Source: Planctomycetota bacterium
GTDB taxonomy: Bacteria; Planctomycetota; Phycisphaerae; Phycisphaerales; UBA1924
Reading direction: 5' to 3'
Length of the DNA: 64,000 bases
NCBI GenBank assembly: GCA_014584315.1
Contig: JACTNA010000035.1
Location: 1-64,000, forward strand
Shown: piece after piece, positions 57,861 through 64,000 of the stretch
Position numbering within the stretch: the first letter of the stretch is position 1
Layout of the letters: every line of letters starts with the position of its first letter
Made by a program: the position numbers and the translations under genes
Notes under the pieces: generated by a model
Told to the model about the DNA's origin: nothing
Seen by the model: only the letters and a program-made list of their open reading frames with translations
Databases searched by the model: none

Positions 57861-58745
57861 TCATCCCCGCTCCGCCACTCCCGCCAGCACCCCCGCGGCG
57901 AACGCCGCAAGTTCGCTCATCGACGTGCCGACGAACACCCCCGGCGCGAGGGGCGCGGGCAGCGCGGGCAGGGCACGGCCGCCCAGCGCGACCTTCGTGC
58001 CGCTCTCCGCCACGGCGCGCGCGAACGCCGCGAGGTCGGCGCCGCTCGGCCGCGCGCGCCCCTGCGACGACAGGCTCAGCCAGACCAGCGACGCTCCGTA
58101 CTCGCGCGCGGCGGCGGCCAGCACGTCGAGCGGGGTGTCCGGCCCGAGATTCACGGCGCGGAATCCCTCGTCGGCCAGCGTCGCCGCGGCCGTCAGCGAG
58201 CCGAGCACGTACGGGTCGCCCGGCGCGCCCCCCCCCACCGCCACCGGCGCGCCCTCCGACGTCCGGATCAGCGCGCGGATCTGGCTCACCGTCTGGATGC
58301 AGGTGTCCGTCGCCCGGTGCTCCACCATGATGCCGGCCGAACCGTGCTTCCACAGCCCGCCCAACTCCTCCATCGCCGGGTGGATGAGGTGGTCGGCGAT
58401 CCGCGCCACCGGCGTCCCCGAGAGGTACGCCGCCAGCAGCATCCCCCGCGCCGGCCCGTGATCGTCCCCCTTCAACGCCTCGGCGAACGCACGCCAGCCT
58501 GGACCCTCGGCCCCGGCGGCCCTCCCCGCGGCCTCGCCCATCCCCAGCACCGCCGGGTCGACCACCGGATGCCGCGAGTGCCGGATGAACCGAACTGCCT
58601 CCTCGAGCGGGATGCGTCGGTGCCCGCCGAGCGTGCGAACCGCCCGGATCTCACCTCGATCGACCCACCGTTTCAGGGACGATTCGCTGACGCCGATCGC
58701 GCGGGCCAGATCGTTCGGGGATAGTAAGGTCTGTGCCGCCTCCAT
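57861..58745 (-). CDS. MerR-B12 (CarH/LitR-like) regulator with a substituted axial His
   Basis: A 294-residue transcription factor. The MerR HTH is at about 8-55 (LLSPNDLARAIGVSESSLKR, GGHRRIPLEEAVRFI). The helical B12 cap (about 85-165) has WKHGSAGIMVEHRATD, in which Trp132, Glu142 and His143 match the CarH W...EH motif. The Rossmann part starts VAVGGGAPGDPYVLGSL: the expected E/DxHxxG reads DPYVLG, with Tyr179 in place of the His that ligates cobalt. The rest (FRAVNLGPDTP, SLVWLSLSSQG, KVALGGRALP) is normal. CarH-type proteins repress light-dependent genes and release DNA on photolysis of AdoCbl. It is divergent from the FAS1 operon (211-nt intergenic) and may repress it. Confidence 0.85.
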   Translation of the reverse strand: MEAAQTLLSPNDLARAIGVSESSLKRWVDRGEIRAVRTLGGHRRIPLEEAVRFIRHSRHPVVDPAVLGMGEAAGRAAGAEGPGWRAFAEALKGDDHGPARGMLLAAYLSGTPVARIADHLIHPAMEELGGLWKHGSAGIMVEHRATDTCIQTVSQIRALIRTSEGAPVAVGGGAPGDPYVLGSLTAAATLADEGFRAVNLGPDTPLDVLAAAAREYGASLVWLSLSSQGRARPSGADLAAFARAVAESGTKVALGGRALPALPAPLAPGVFVGTSMSELAAFAAGVLAGVAERG

Positions 58746-58855
58746 TGCGCAAGTCCTTGCTGAAAAGCCCCTTATGAATCGACCAGAACGGTCCGGCCGG
58801 CCCGAGATCGGGCCTGTGATGGCAAGTGTACCAACAATCTGTCCTTCTGTCGAAC

Positions 58856-58882
58856 GATTTGCTTGATTTGAACGATTTGACT
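58856..58882 (+). promoter_or_regulatory. Three tandem 9-mers GATTTGNNN, candidate operator
   Basis: GATTTGCTT, GATTTGAAC and GATTTGACT follow one another without gaps. They cover the -35 element of the FAS1-operon promoter and lie between that operon and its divergent MerR-type regulator, as an operator would. Confidence 0.55.
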
Positions 58883-58891
58883 GTTTATACT
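58863..58891 (+). promoter_or_regulatory. Sigma-70-like promoter of the FAS1 operon
   Basis: TTGATT (58863-58868), 17-nt spacer, TATACT (58886-58891). Each hexamer matches four or five of six consensus positions with ideal spacing. The local sequence is strikingly A+T-rich against the GC-rich background. The leader to the ATG is about 60 nt. Confidence 0.75.
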
Positions 58892-58956
58892 GCTCCCAAT
58901 CCCGGTCGGTGCCGGCCCGCGTGGGCCGACTCGGCCGGACAAAAGGAGGTGGTCGA

Positions 58957-59922
58957 ATGAACCGCAGCACGTCGATCGTCGGTGGGTTGGTCGCTCTCGT
59001 CGCGTTGGCCGGGCACGCCTGGGGACAGTGCTCAACGCAGCAGGCCTGCGAAACCGCCAAGGAGCAACCGGCCCAGGCCCGGCTCGCGTCCTACGCCGTC
59101 GCAGCCGACGACGTGGTGAGCGTCGCGGCCGGCGCGGGCACGTTCACGACGCTCCTGGCCGCCGCCGAGGCCGCGGGTCTCGTCGATGCCCTCCGCTCGA
59201 CAGGCCCCATCACCGTCTTCGCGCCGACGGACGAGGCCTTCGCGAAACTCCCCGCGGGAACGGTGGAGTCGCTCCTCCGTCCCGAGAACCGGTCGACGCT
59301 CGCGGGCATCCTCACGTACCACGTGGTGCCGGGCGCGGTGCCCGCGTCGCGCGTGGCCCGCATGAGCGGCGCGACCACGCTCAACGGCCAGCGCGTCGAG
59401 TTCACCCGCACCGCGGACGGCGTGCGCGTCGACGGCGCGACGGTCATCGCCGCCGATGTCGAGGCCTCGAACGGCCTCATCCACGTTATCGACCGCGTGA
59501 TCCTGCCGGCCGACGGCACGATCGTCGCGGTGGCGGCGAAGGCGGGGACGTTCGGCACGCTCCTCGCCGCCGCCAAGGCCGCCGGCCTTGCCGACGCGCT
59601 CGCGGGCGAAGGCCCCTTCACCGTCCTCGCGCCGACCGACGAAGCCTTCGCGAAACTCCCGGCGGGCACGGTCGAGTCCCTGCTCAAGCCGGAGAACAGG
59701 AACACGCTCGCCTCCATCCTCAAGTACCACGTGATCCCGGGGCGCGTGTACGCCGCCCAGGCCCTCTCGCTGGGCGCGGCCTCCACGCTCCAGGGCAACG
59801 AGGTCGTCTTCGATCTGGCCAACGGCACACTCGTGGTGGACGGCGCTCGCGTGGTGCGCACGGACATCGACGCCTCCAACGGCGTGATCCACGTCATCGA
59901 CGCGGTCATCCTGCCTCAGTGA
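58957..59922 (+). CDS. Secreted protein with two fasciclin (FAS1) domains
   Basis: A 321-residue protein. Signal peptide about 1-23 ([17 protein letters not shown]). Two FAS1 domains follow (about 50-190 and 192-321); each has the H1 [22 protein letters not shown] or [20 protein letters not shown] block, YHVVPG or YHVIPG, and the closing [13 protein letters not shown] or [13 protein letters not shown]. The two copies are highly alike, suggesting recent duplication. FAS1 domains mediate adhesion. AAAAGGAGGTGG is an ideal Shine-Dalgarno. First gene of the operon with the DUF378 and SRPBCC genes, divergent from the MerR-type regulator gene. Confidence 0.93.
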   Translation: MNRSTSIVGGLVALVALAGHAWGQCSTQQACETAKEQPAQARLASYAVAADDVVSVAAGAGTFTTLLAAAEAAGLVDALRSTGPITVFAPTDEAFAKLPAGTVESLLRPENRSTLAGILTYHVVPGAVPASRVARMSGATTLNGQRVEFTRTADGVRVDGATVIAADVEASNGLIHVIDRVILPADGTIVAVAAKAGTFGTLLAAAKAAGLADALAGEGPFTVLAPTDEAFAKLPAGTVESLLKPENRNTLASILKYHVIPGRVYAAQALSLGAASTLQGNEVVFDLANGTLVVDGARVVRTDIDASNGVIHVIDAVILPQ

Positions 59923-59969
59923 CACGCCCACCGAACAACGCCGGGCCGACGCCCGGAAGGAGAAGCACC

Positions 59970-60203
59970 GTGAAGATTCTCGACATCGTCACCCTCATCC
60001 TCGTCATCGTCGGCGGCCTGAACTGGGGACTCTGGGGCGCGTTCCAGTTCGACCTGGTCGCCTTCCTCCTCGGCGGCAACACCGCCGCGCTCGCTCGCGT
60101 CGTCTACGTCCTCGTCGGACTCTCCGCCGTCTTCCAGGCCGTCAACCTCCGCACGCTCCCGCGGCGACTCGCCGCCGGATCGCACCGCCACGCGATGGCC
60201 TGA
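59970..60203 (+). CDS. DUF378 membrane protein
   Basis: A 77-residue protein with two helices: ILDIVTLILVIVGGLNWGLW (the GGLNWGL motif defines DUF378) and ALARVVYVLVGLSAVFQAV, then a basic tail. Function unknown. The GTG start is chosen because AAGGAGAAG lies 6-8 nt upstream. It lies 47 nt after the FAS1 gene on the same strand; probably one transcript. Confidence 0.85.
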   Translation: MKILDIVTLILVIVGGLNWGLWGAFQFDLVAFLLGGNTAALARVVYVLVGLSAVFQAVNLRTLPRRLAAGSHRHAMA

Positions 60204-60271
60204 CCCGATCGAGCGACCCCGGCCCGGCGCGGCGGAAACGCTGCGTCGGGCTTTCACACGAGGTGAGGCCC

Positions 60272-60805
60272 ATGCCCGTCACGACCACCGTTCCCTCGCT
60301 CGCGCACGTGGACGACCGACCGACCGCCATCGGCCGCAAGCGCCGCCCCGCCGAGCACGCCCTGCACACGCTGCGCGCCGAGACGCTCTCGTCGGTGGAG
60401 ATCGAGCGCGTGTTCGCCGTCTTCTCCGATCCGTTCAACCTGGAGGCGATCACGCCGCCCTGGCTCCGGTTCCGCGTCATGACGCCCGCGCCCGTCGTGA
60501 TGCGTGAGGGGCTGGCGCTCGACTACCGGCTCCGCGTGCGCGGCCTGGCGATGCGATGGCGGTCGGTCATCCTGGCGTGGGAGCCGCCCTTCCGTTTCGT
60601 CGACGCCCAGTCCATCGGCCCCTACGCCTGGTGGTGGCACGAACACCGCTTCGAGCCGGTCGGCGGCGGGGGCACGCGCATCACCGACACCGTCGAGTAC
60701 GCCGCGCCCGGCGGTCGGCTCCTCCACGACGTGCTCGTCCGCCCCGACCTCGAGCGCATCTTCGCGTACCGTGCCGTCCGCCTGCGCGAACTGATCGGCG
60801 GCTGA
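60272..60805 (+). CDS. SRPBCC-family (START-like) ligand-binding protein
   Basis: A 177-residue helix-grip protein. The fold landmarks are LRAETLSSVEIERVFAVFSDPFNLEAITPPWLRFR, LDYRLRVRGLAMRWRSVI, PPFRFVDAQSIGPYAWWWHEHRFEP and TRITDTVEYAAPGG. The FxdphNLexiTPPwl pattern identifies the cyclase/dehydrase-like branch often found beside photolyase and carotenoid genes controlled by CarH/LitR regulators. GAGGTGAGG precedes the ATG. It is the last gene of the group with FAS1 and DUF378; the 68-nt gap leaves cotranscription likely but unproven. Ligand unknown. It converges on der, 3 nt apart. Confidence 0.85.
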   Translation: MPVTTTVPSLAHVDDRPTAIGRKRRPAEHALHTLRAETLSSVEIERVFAVFSDPFNLEAITPPWLRFRVMTPAPVVMREGLALDYRLRVRGLAMRWRSVILAWEPPFRFVDAQSIGPYAWWWHEHRFEPVGGGGTRITDTVEYAAPGGRLLHDVLVRPDLERIFAYRAVRLRELIGG

Positions 60806-60808
60806 GCG

Positions 60809-62410
60809 TCACTCGTCCTCGAACCACTCCGCCGCGTCGGCCCGCGCTTCGACCGCCGCGTCCACCGCGCTCTCGCCCTGCTCTTCCGTGCGCTCGCCGC
60901 GCTTGCGCGCCCGCACGAGCAGCCGGATCGGCACTTCCTCGAACGGCAACTCCTCGCGGAACCGGTTCAGCAGGAACCGCTCGTAGTTGGCCGTGAAGAG
61001 TTCCGGGTGGTTCACCACCAGCGCGATGGTCGGCGGGTTCGTGCGCACCTGCGCGACGTAGAACAACTTGACGCGCGTCCCGACCTTGCTCGTCGGCCCT
61101 CGCGTGTCGAGGATGCCGCGCACCAGCCGGTTCAGTTCGCCGGTGGTCACGCGGCGCCCCGCCTGCTGGTGCAGGTCGAAGGCCACGTCGATCAGCCCGC
61201 GCAGGTTCCGGCCCTCCGTCGCCGACGCGAACGCGATCGGCGCGAACGCAAGCCCCTTGAGTTCGCGGCGCAGGTATTCCTCGTAGTCCTCCGTCGTGAC
61301 GCGCCGCCCCTTCGGCCCATGCCGACCCTCGGCCAGGTCCCACTTGTTCACCACGATCACCACGGGCTTGTACGCCTTCTGCGCCAGCATCGCCAACTGC
61401 TGGTCCACCTGGCTCACCGGCTCCGTCGCGTCGATCAGCAGCAGCACCACGTCCGCGCGCTCCACCGCGCGCTTCGCCCGGTCGAAGGCGTACCACTCCA
61501 CCTGCCCCTGGAAACTGCGCTTGCGGCGCAGCCCCGCCGTGTCGATCGCCACGATCGCCCGCCCGTCCAGCTCGAACCGGACGTCCACCGCGTCGCGCGT
61601 CGTCCCCGCGATCTCCGACACGATCACCCGAGGCTCGCCCGCCAGCGCATTGACCAGCGAACTCTTCCCCGCGTTCCGCTTGCCGATGATCGCCACGCGC
61701 AGGTCCGCGGGGGGAGGCGCGGCGTCGTCCGCCGCCGGAGGAAGCATCCCGTACAACGCATCAAGGAAGTCCCGGCGGAAGTAGTTGCTCTTCGCGCTCA
61801 CCATCAGCGGCCCGCCGAAGCCCAGCGACGCCAGTTCGTGCGCGTGCGACTCCCAACTCGGCCCGTCCACCTTCGTCGCCACCACCCGGATGCGGGGCGA
61901 AGCGACGGCGTGAGGGAGCGACGGCGCGACGGAATCGGAGGCATCCTCCTCTCCTCCTCCGCCCTCCGCGCCTCTGCGCCTCCGCGTGAGCCTCCGCTCC
62001 GTACGCCGAGACACGAACCGCCCCTCGCGCAGCATCCGCCCGATCTCCTCGTCCTGCGGCGTGACGCCCGCCTGCACGTCCACGGCGAAGAGCACCAGGT
62101 CCGCGCTCGCCACCGCCTCACCGATCTGCCTCTCGATCTCCGGCGTCAGACGCGACAGGTCCTCGCCCACCTCGTCGTAGCGCGCCCCCTCGGCCGCGTA
62201 CACGCCGTAGCCGCCCGTATCGACGAACTCGACCGCCCGCGCCGGCTCCGACCCGTCGGGCGAGGGCAGGTCCACCACCACGCTGACGCGGTCGCGCGTC
62301 ACGCCCGGCGTCGGGTCCACGATCGACACCTTGGCCCCCGCGATCATGTTTAGCAGGGAACTCTTTCCGACGTTCGGGCGACCCACGATGGCGATCCGCG
62401 GCACAGGCAT
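60809..62410 (-). CDS. der: GTPase Der (EngA) with an insert and TKxD in the first G domain
   Basis: A 533-residue double GTPase for 50S ribosome assembly. G domain 1: P-loop IVGRPNVGKSSLLN (about 8-21), switch DPTPGVTRDR, FVDTGGYG, G4 position VVATKVDG (about 177-183), where the usual NKxD Asn is Thr179. Between the G3 and G4 regions lies an insert of about 38 residues (134-172), Arg-rich then Gly/Glu-rich (SRRTERRLTRRRRGAEGGGG). G domain 2 is canonical: IIGKRNAGKSSLVN, EIAGTTRDAV, DTAGLRRK, VVNKWDLAEG. The C-terminal KH-like domain ends with a charged tail. TACGAT lies 5 nt upstream of the ATG with no Shine-Dalgarno. Confidence 0.92.
   Translation of the reverse strand: MPVPRIAIVGRPNVGKSSLLNMIAGAKVSIVDPTPGVTRDRVSVVVDLPSPDGSEPARAVEFVDTGGYGVYAAEGARYDEVGEDLSRLTPEIERQIGEAVASADLVLFAVDVQAGVTPQDEEIGRMLREGRFVSRRTERRLTRRRRGAEGGGGEEDASDSVAPSLPHAVASPRIRVVATKVDGPSWESHAHELASLGFGGPLMVSAKSNYFRRDFLDALYGMLPPAADDAAPPPADLRVAIIGKRNAGKSSLVNALAGEPRVIVSEIAGTTRDAVDVRFELDGRAIVAIDTAGLRRKRSFQGQVEWYAFDRAKRAVERADVVLLLIDATEPVSQVDQQLAMLAQKAYKPVVIVVNKWDLAEGRHGPKGRRVTTEDYEEYLRRELKGLAFAPIAFASATEGRNLRGLIDVAFDLHQQAGRRVTTGELNRLVRGILDTRGPTSKVGTRVKLFYVAQVRTNPPTIALVVNHPELFTANYERFLLNRFREELPFEEVPIRLLVRARKRGERTEEQGESAVDAAVEARADAAEWFEDE
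61895..62011. other. In-frame low-complexity insert inside der
   Basis: Encodes about residues 134-172 of Der. On the plus strand it contains runs such as CCTCCTCTCCTCCTCC and GCCTCTGCGCCTCCGCGTGA. The latter resembles dispersed intergenic repeats I recall from other bacterial genomes, so this may be a repeat captured in frame. Confidence 0.45.
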
Positions 62411-62415
62411 GACCA

Positions 62416-62421
62416 ATCGTA
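62416..62421 (-). promoter_or_regulatory. -10-like TACGAT 5 nt before the start at 62410
   Basis: Minus strand reads TACGAT-TGGTC-ATG; no Shine-Dalgarno. Identical hexamer and spacing to the one at 52498. Confidence 0.55.
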
Positions 62422-62494
62422 GGGATGGTCTCCGCGCCCCACGCTCCCCACCCACCGACCGCGCAACATCGCCCTTCCGCTGTCCGTGCCCAAA

Positions 62495-62540
62495 GCCCGC
62501 AAGGCGGGCGCAGGTCATGTGCCACGGGCGCAGCCCGTGG
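62495..62540. repeat. Two triloop hairpins (REP-like)
   Basis: GCCCGC-aag-GCGGGC (62495-62509) and CCACGGGC-gca-GCCCGTGG (62522-62540). Both have 3-nt loops, the same design as CAGCCC-gaa-GGGCTG at 419, 519 and 649. Confidence 0.65.
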
Positions 62541-62642
62541 ATGTCGGCGCCACAACACCCTCGAAGCCCCCGAATCGGGCGAAGGAACCCGCCCCCGCCA
62601 ACGAATCCGGGCGGCGCGCATTCCGTATCATCATCCAAGCCG

Positions 62643-63962
62643 ATGCATCTCCATCGTCTCATCTCGCTCGCCGTCGCGCTCGTCGCGCCGGCCGCGCACG
62701 CCCAACCCGACCTCCTCGCCGGGCAGACCGTCCCCATCCGCTCCATCGACCCGGGCGACGACGACTTCGCCGACCTCGAACCCCTCATCCCGCTCATCGG
62801 CGACGCCCGCGTCGTGCAACTGGGCGAGCAGACCCACGGCGACGGGGCGGCCTTCCTCGCCAAGGCCCGGCTGGTCAGGTTCCTCCACGAGCGCATGGGC
62901 TTCGACGTCATCGTCTGGGAGTCCGGGATGTTCGACTGCCGCGTCGTGGACGAGCGGCTCCGCGCCCGCGAGCCGACCATGGAGGCCCACGCGCACGGCG
63001 TCTTCGGCATCTGGCGGTTCAGCGCGCAGGTCCGCCCGCTGCTCGACTACATCGCGGAATCGCACACGACCGACCGCCCCATCGCCACCGCCGGCATGGA
63101 CACGCAGTTCACGTCCGACCACGGCACGGGCGAATGGGCGAAGCGCGTGCGCGCGCACTTCGACGATGCCGGCGCGCCGCTCTCACCGGATGCCGACGCC
63201 GCACTGCGCTTCTTCGCCGCCGGCTCGAACGCCGGCCGGGCGGTCATCGACGGCGAGATCGAGTCCGACACGAAGCGCGGCCTCGAGGCGCTCGCCATGG
63301 ACGCCGCCGCGTCGCGCCCGGCCCGCGTCGCCCGCCACGGCGAACTCGAGGCCGAATTCTTCGCCCGCGTCATCGACGACATGCGCGAGTGGGTGCGCTT
63401 CGCGGAATCGAACGTGCGCGGCGCACCGCTGAACAACATCCGCGACGCCCGCATGGGCGACAACCTCGCCTGGCTCGCCGACGAGTATTTCAGTGGCCGC
63501 AGGCTCATCGTCTGGGAGGCGACCATGCACGCCGTCCACCGCGCCTCTGAGATCGAGACGGGGCTTCCCTTCACCTACGACGGCATCGTCACCGCGGGCG
63601 AGCGGGCGCGAGAGACGCTCGGCGATGCTCTCTTCACCGTGGGCTTCACCGCCGCGCGCGGCCGCGCCGCACGGCTCGGCATGAACCCCGTGGCGCTCGA
63701 CCCCCCCGCCGAAGGCTCGCTCGAAGCCGCCGCCCTCGCCACGGGCCGCCGGTTCCTCTGGATCGACTTCCGCTCCGCGCCCGCGGGCCACCCGCTGCGC
63801 ACACGCCTGGTCGCCCGCCCGCTCGGCTACGCCCCCATGATCGCCGTCTGGCCCGACCAGATGGACGCCATGCTCTACACCGAAGAGATGTTCCCCAGCA
63901 CGACAGGCCCGATGCACGCCGCGACCGACCGCCTGCGCGACGACGCGTTCGACAACGACTGA
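62643..63962 (+). CDS. Exported erythromycin-esterase-like hydrolase
   Basis: A 439-residue protein. Signal peptide about 1-20 (LISLAVALVAPAAHAQ). The EreA/EreB-like domain follows: ARVVQLGEQTHGDGAAFLAK carries the Glu/His pair (usually GExTHG), VIVWESGMFD, GMDTQFTS, NIRDARMGDNLAWLADEYF and VWEATMHAVH are further family landmarks. Fold and motifs agree with the erythromycin esterase family, but the chain may act on other esters or succinoglycan-like substrates. TATCAT at 62626-62631 lies 11 nt before the ATG. The gene stops 38 nt before the window end. Confidence 0.87.
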   Translation: MHLHRLISLAVALVAPAAHAQPDLLAGQTVPIRSIDPGDDDFADLEPLIPLIGDARVVQLGEQTHGDGAAFLAKARLVRFLHERMGFDVIVWESGMFDCRVVDERLRAREPTMEAHAHGVFGIWRFSAQVRPLLDYIAESHTTDRPIATAGMDTQFTSDHGTGEWAKRVRAHFDDAGAPLSPDADAALRFFAAGSNAGRAVIDGEIESDTKRGLEALAMDAAASRPARVARHGELEAEFFARVIDDMREWVRFAESNVRGAPLNNIRDARMGDNLAWLADEYFSGRRLIVWEATMHAVHRASEIETGLPFTYDGIVTAGERARETLGDALFTVGFTAARGRAARLGMNPVALDPPAEGSLEAAALATGRRFLWIDFRSAPAGHPLRTRLVARPLGYAPMIAVWPDQMDAMLYTEEMFPSTTGPMHAATDRLRDDAFDND

Positions 63963-64000
63963 CCGCCCGCGCCCCGACGACGGTTCTCGTTCGACGCCGC

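Noticed and set aside
62626..62642. TATCAT upstream of the erythromycin-esterase-like gene as another leaderless start
   Set aside because: The gap to the ATG is 11 nt, outside the 5-8 nt window of the other cases, so it was not counted.
1..64000. CRISPR arrays, tRNA or rRNA genes
   Set aside because: No regularly spaced direct repeats of 25-40 nt and no tRNA T-loop/acceptor or rRNA-like segments were seen.
1..64000. Insertion sequences or prophage
   Set aside because: No transposase, integrase or phage structural motif was found; the 94-bp elements are the only mobile-like DNA.

Overview
The window is about 64 kb of very GC-rich DNA (roughly 68-70% G+C) that reads as a chromosomal segment of a planctomycete, most likely a Phycisphaerae/Phycisphaerales member. 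The grounds are family-level: a secreted PQQ-type dehydrogenase with a C-terminal dockerin-like repeat, a PEP-CTERM-like surface protein ending in PAPG-hydrophobic-RRR, a very large secreted protein with a planctomycete LEPRxLL-like N-terminus and FG-GAP repeats, a Ser/Thr kinase fused to TPRs, a pseudokinase beside a sigma/anti-sigma pair, and several small planctomycete-type proteins. I see no rRNA, tRNA, CRISPR array, transposase or phage gene.

Layout. 0-9.7 kb: the end of a shikimate kinase gene, a repeat-filled intergenic region (two 94-bp elements with inverted ends flanking palindromes), rsmD, a P2-type cation ATPase with an FAD oxidoreductase, a STAS protein, and a divergent lipoprotein glycosyl-hydrolase-like gene coupled to a ROK kinase. 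10-19.3 kb: a membrane coiled-coil protein with a BRCT-like tail, an LpxL-type acyltransferase, a response regulator, a cysteine-free FmdB relative, a glycosyltransferase/O-antigen-ligase pair, a coiled-coil protein with DnaJ-like cysteine motifs, and an orphan solute-binding lipoprotein. 19.4-28 kb: HD-GYP phosphodiesterase, PQQ dehydrogenase, TPR kinase, SUMF1-like protein, two small membrane proteins and a hicB-hicA toxin-antitoxin pair. 28-41 kb: class I aldolase, UPF0173 hydrolase, gpsA, a heavy-metal ATPase, PIN-PhoH, DUF456, a DUF1080 lipoprotein, mgtE and an O-methyltransferase. 41-48 kb: purB with an unusual lower-GC core, an ECF sigma/anti-sigma pair, pseudokinase, hppD, and a PIN-toxin/antitoxin/HicB island. 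48.6-64 kb: ybeY-ybeX, cysS, a thioester-type PEP-CTERM protein, the giant FG-GAP protein, a MerR-B12-type regulator divergent from a FAS1-DUF378-SRPBCC operon, der and an erythromycin-esterase-like gene.

The strongest window-wide signal is regulatory. Twelve start codons have no Shine-Dalgarno sequence; instead a TANNNT hexamer ends 5-8 nt before the start codon (7579, 22447, 26224, 29996-, 36573-, 37328-, 38847, 42954-, 43088, 50642, 52492-, 62410-). This is the geometry of leaderless transcription. Other genes in the same window have TANNNT 20-90 nt upstream plus a good Shine-Dalgarno, so two modes of initiation seem to coexist.

The best candidate for an undescribed functional module is 57.9-60.8 kb. 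A CarH/LitR-like MerR regulator, whose B12 domain has Tyr where the axial His should be, faces an operon for a secreted double-fasciclin protein, a DUF378 membrane protein and an SRPBCC protein. Three tandem 9-mers (GATTTGNNN) overlap the -35 of the operon promoter. Several other proteins keep their fold signature but lack the expected metal or catalytic residues (FmdB without cysteines, ROK without the zinc motif, SUMF1 without the active-site Cys, a pseudokinase, a P1B ATPase with CPA instead of CPC).
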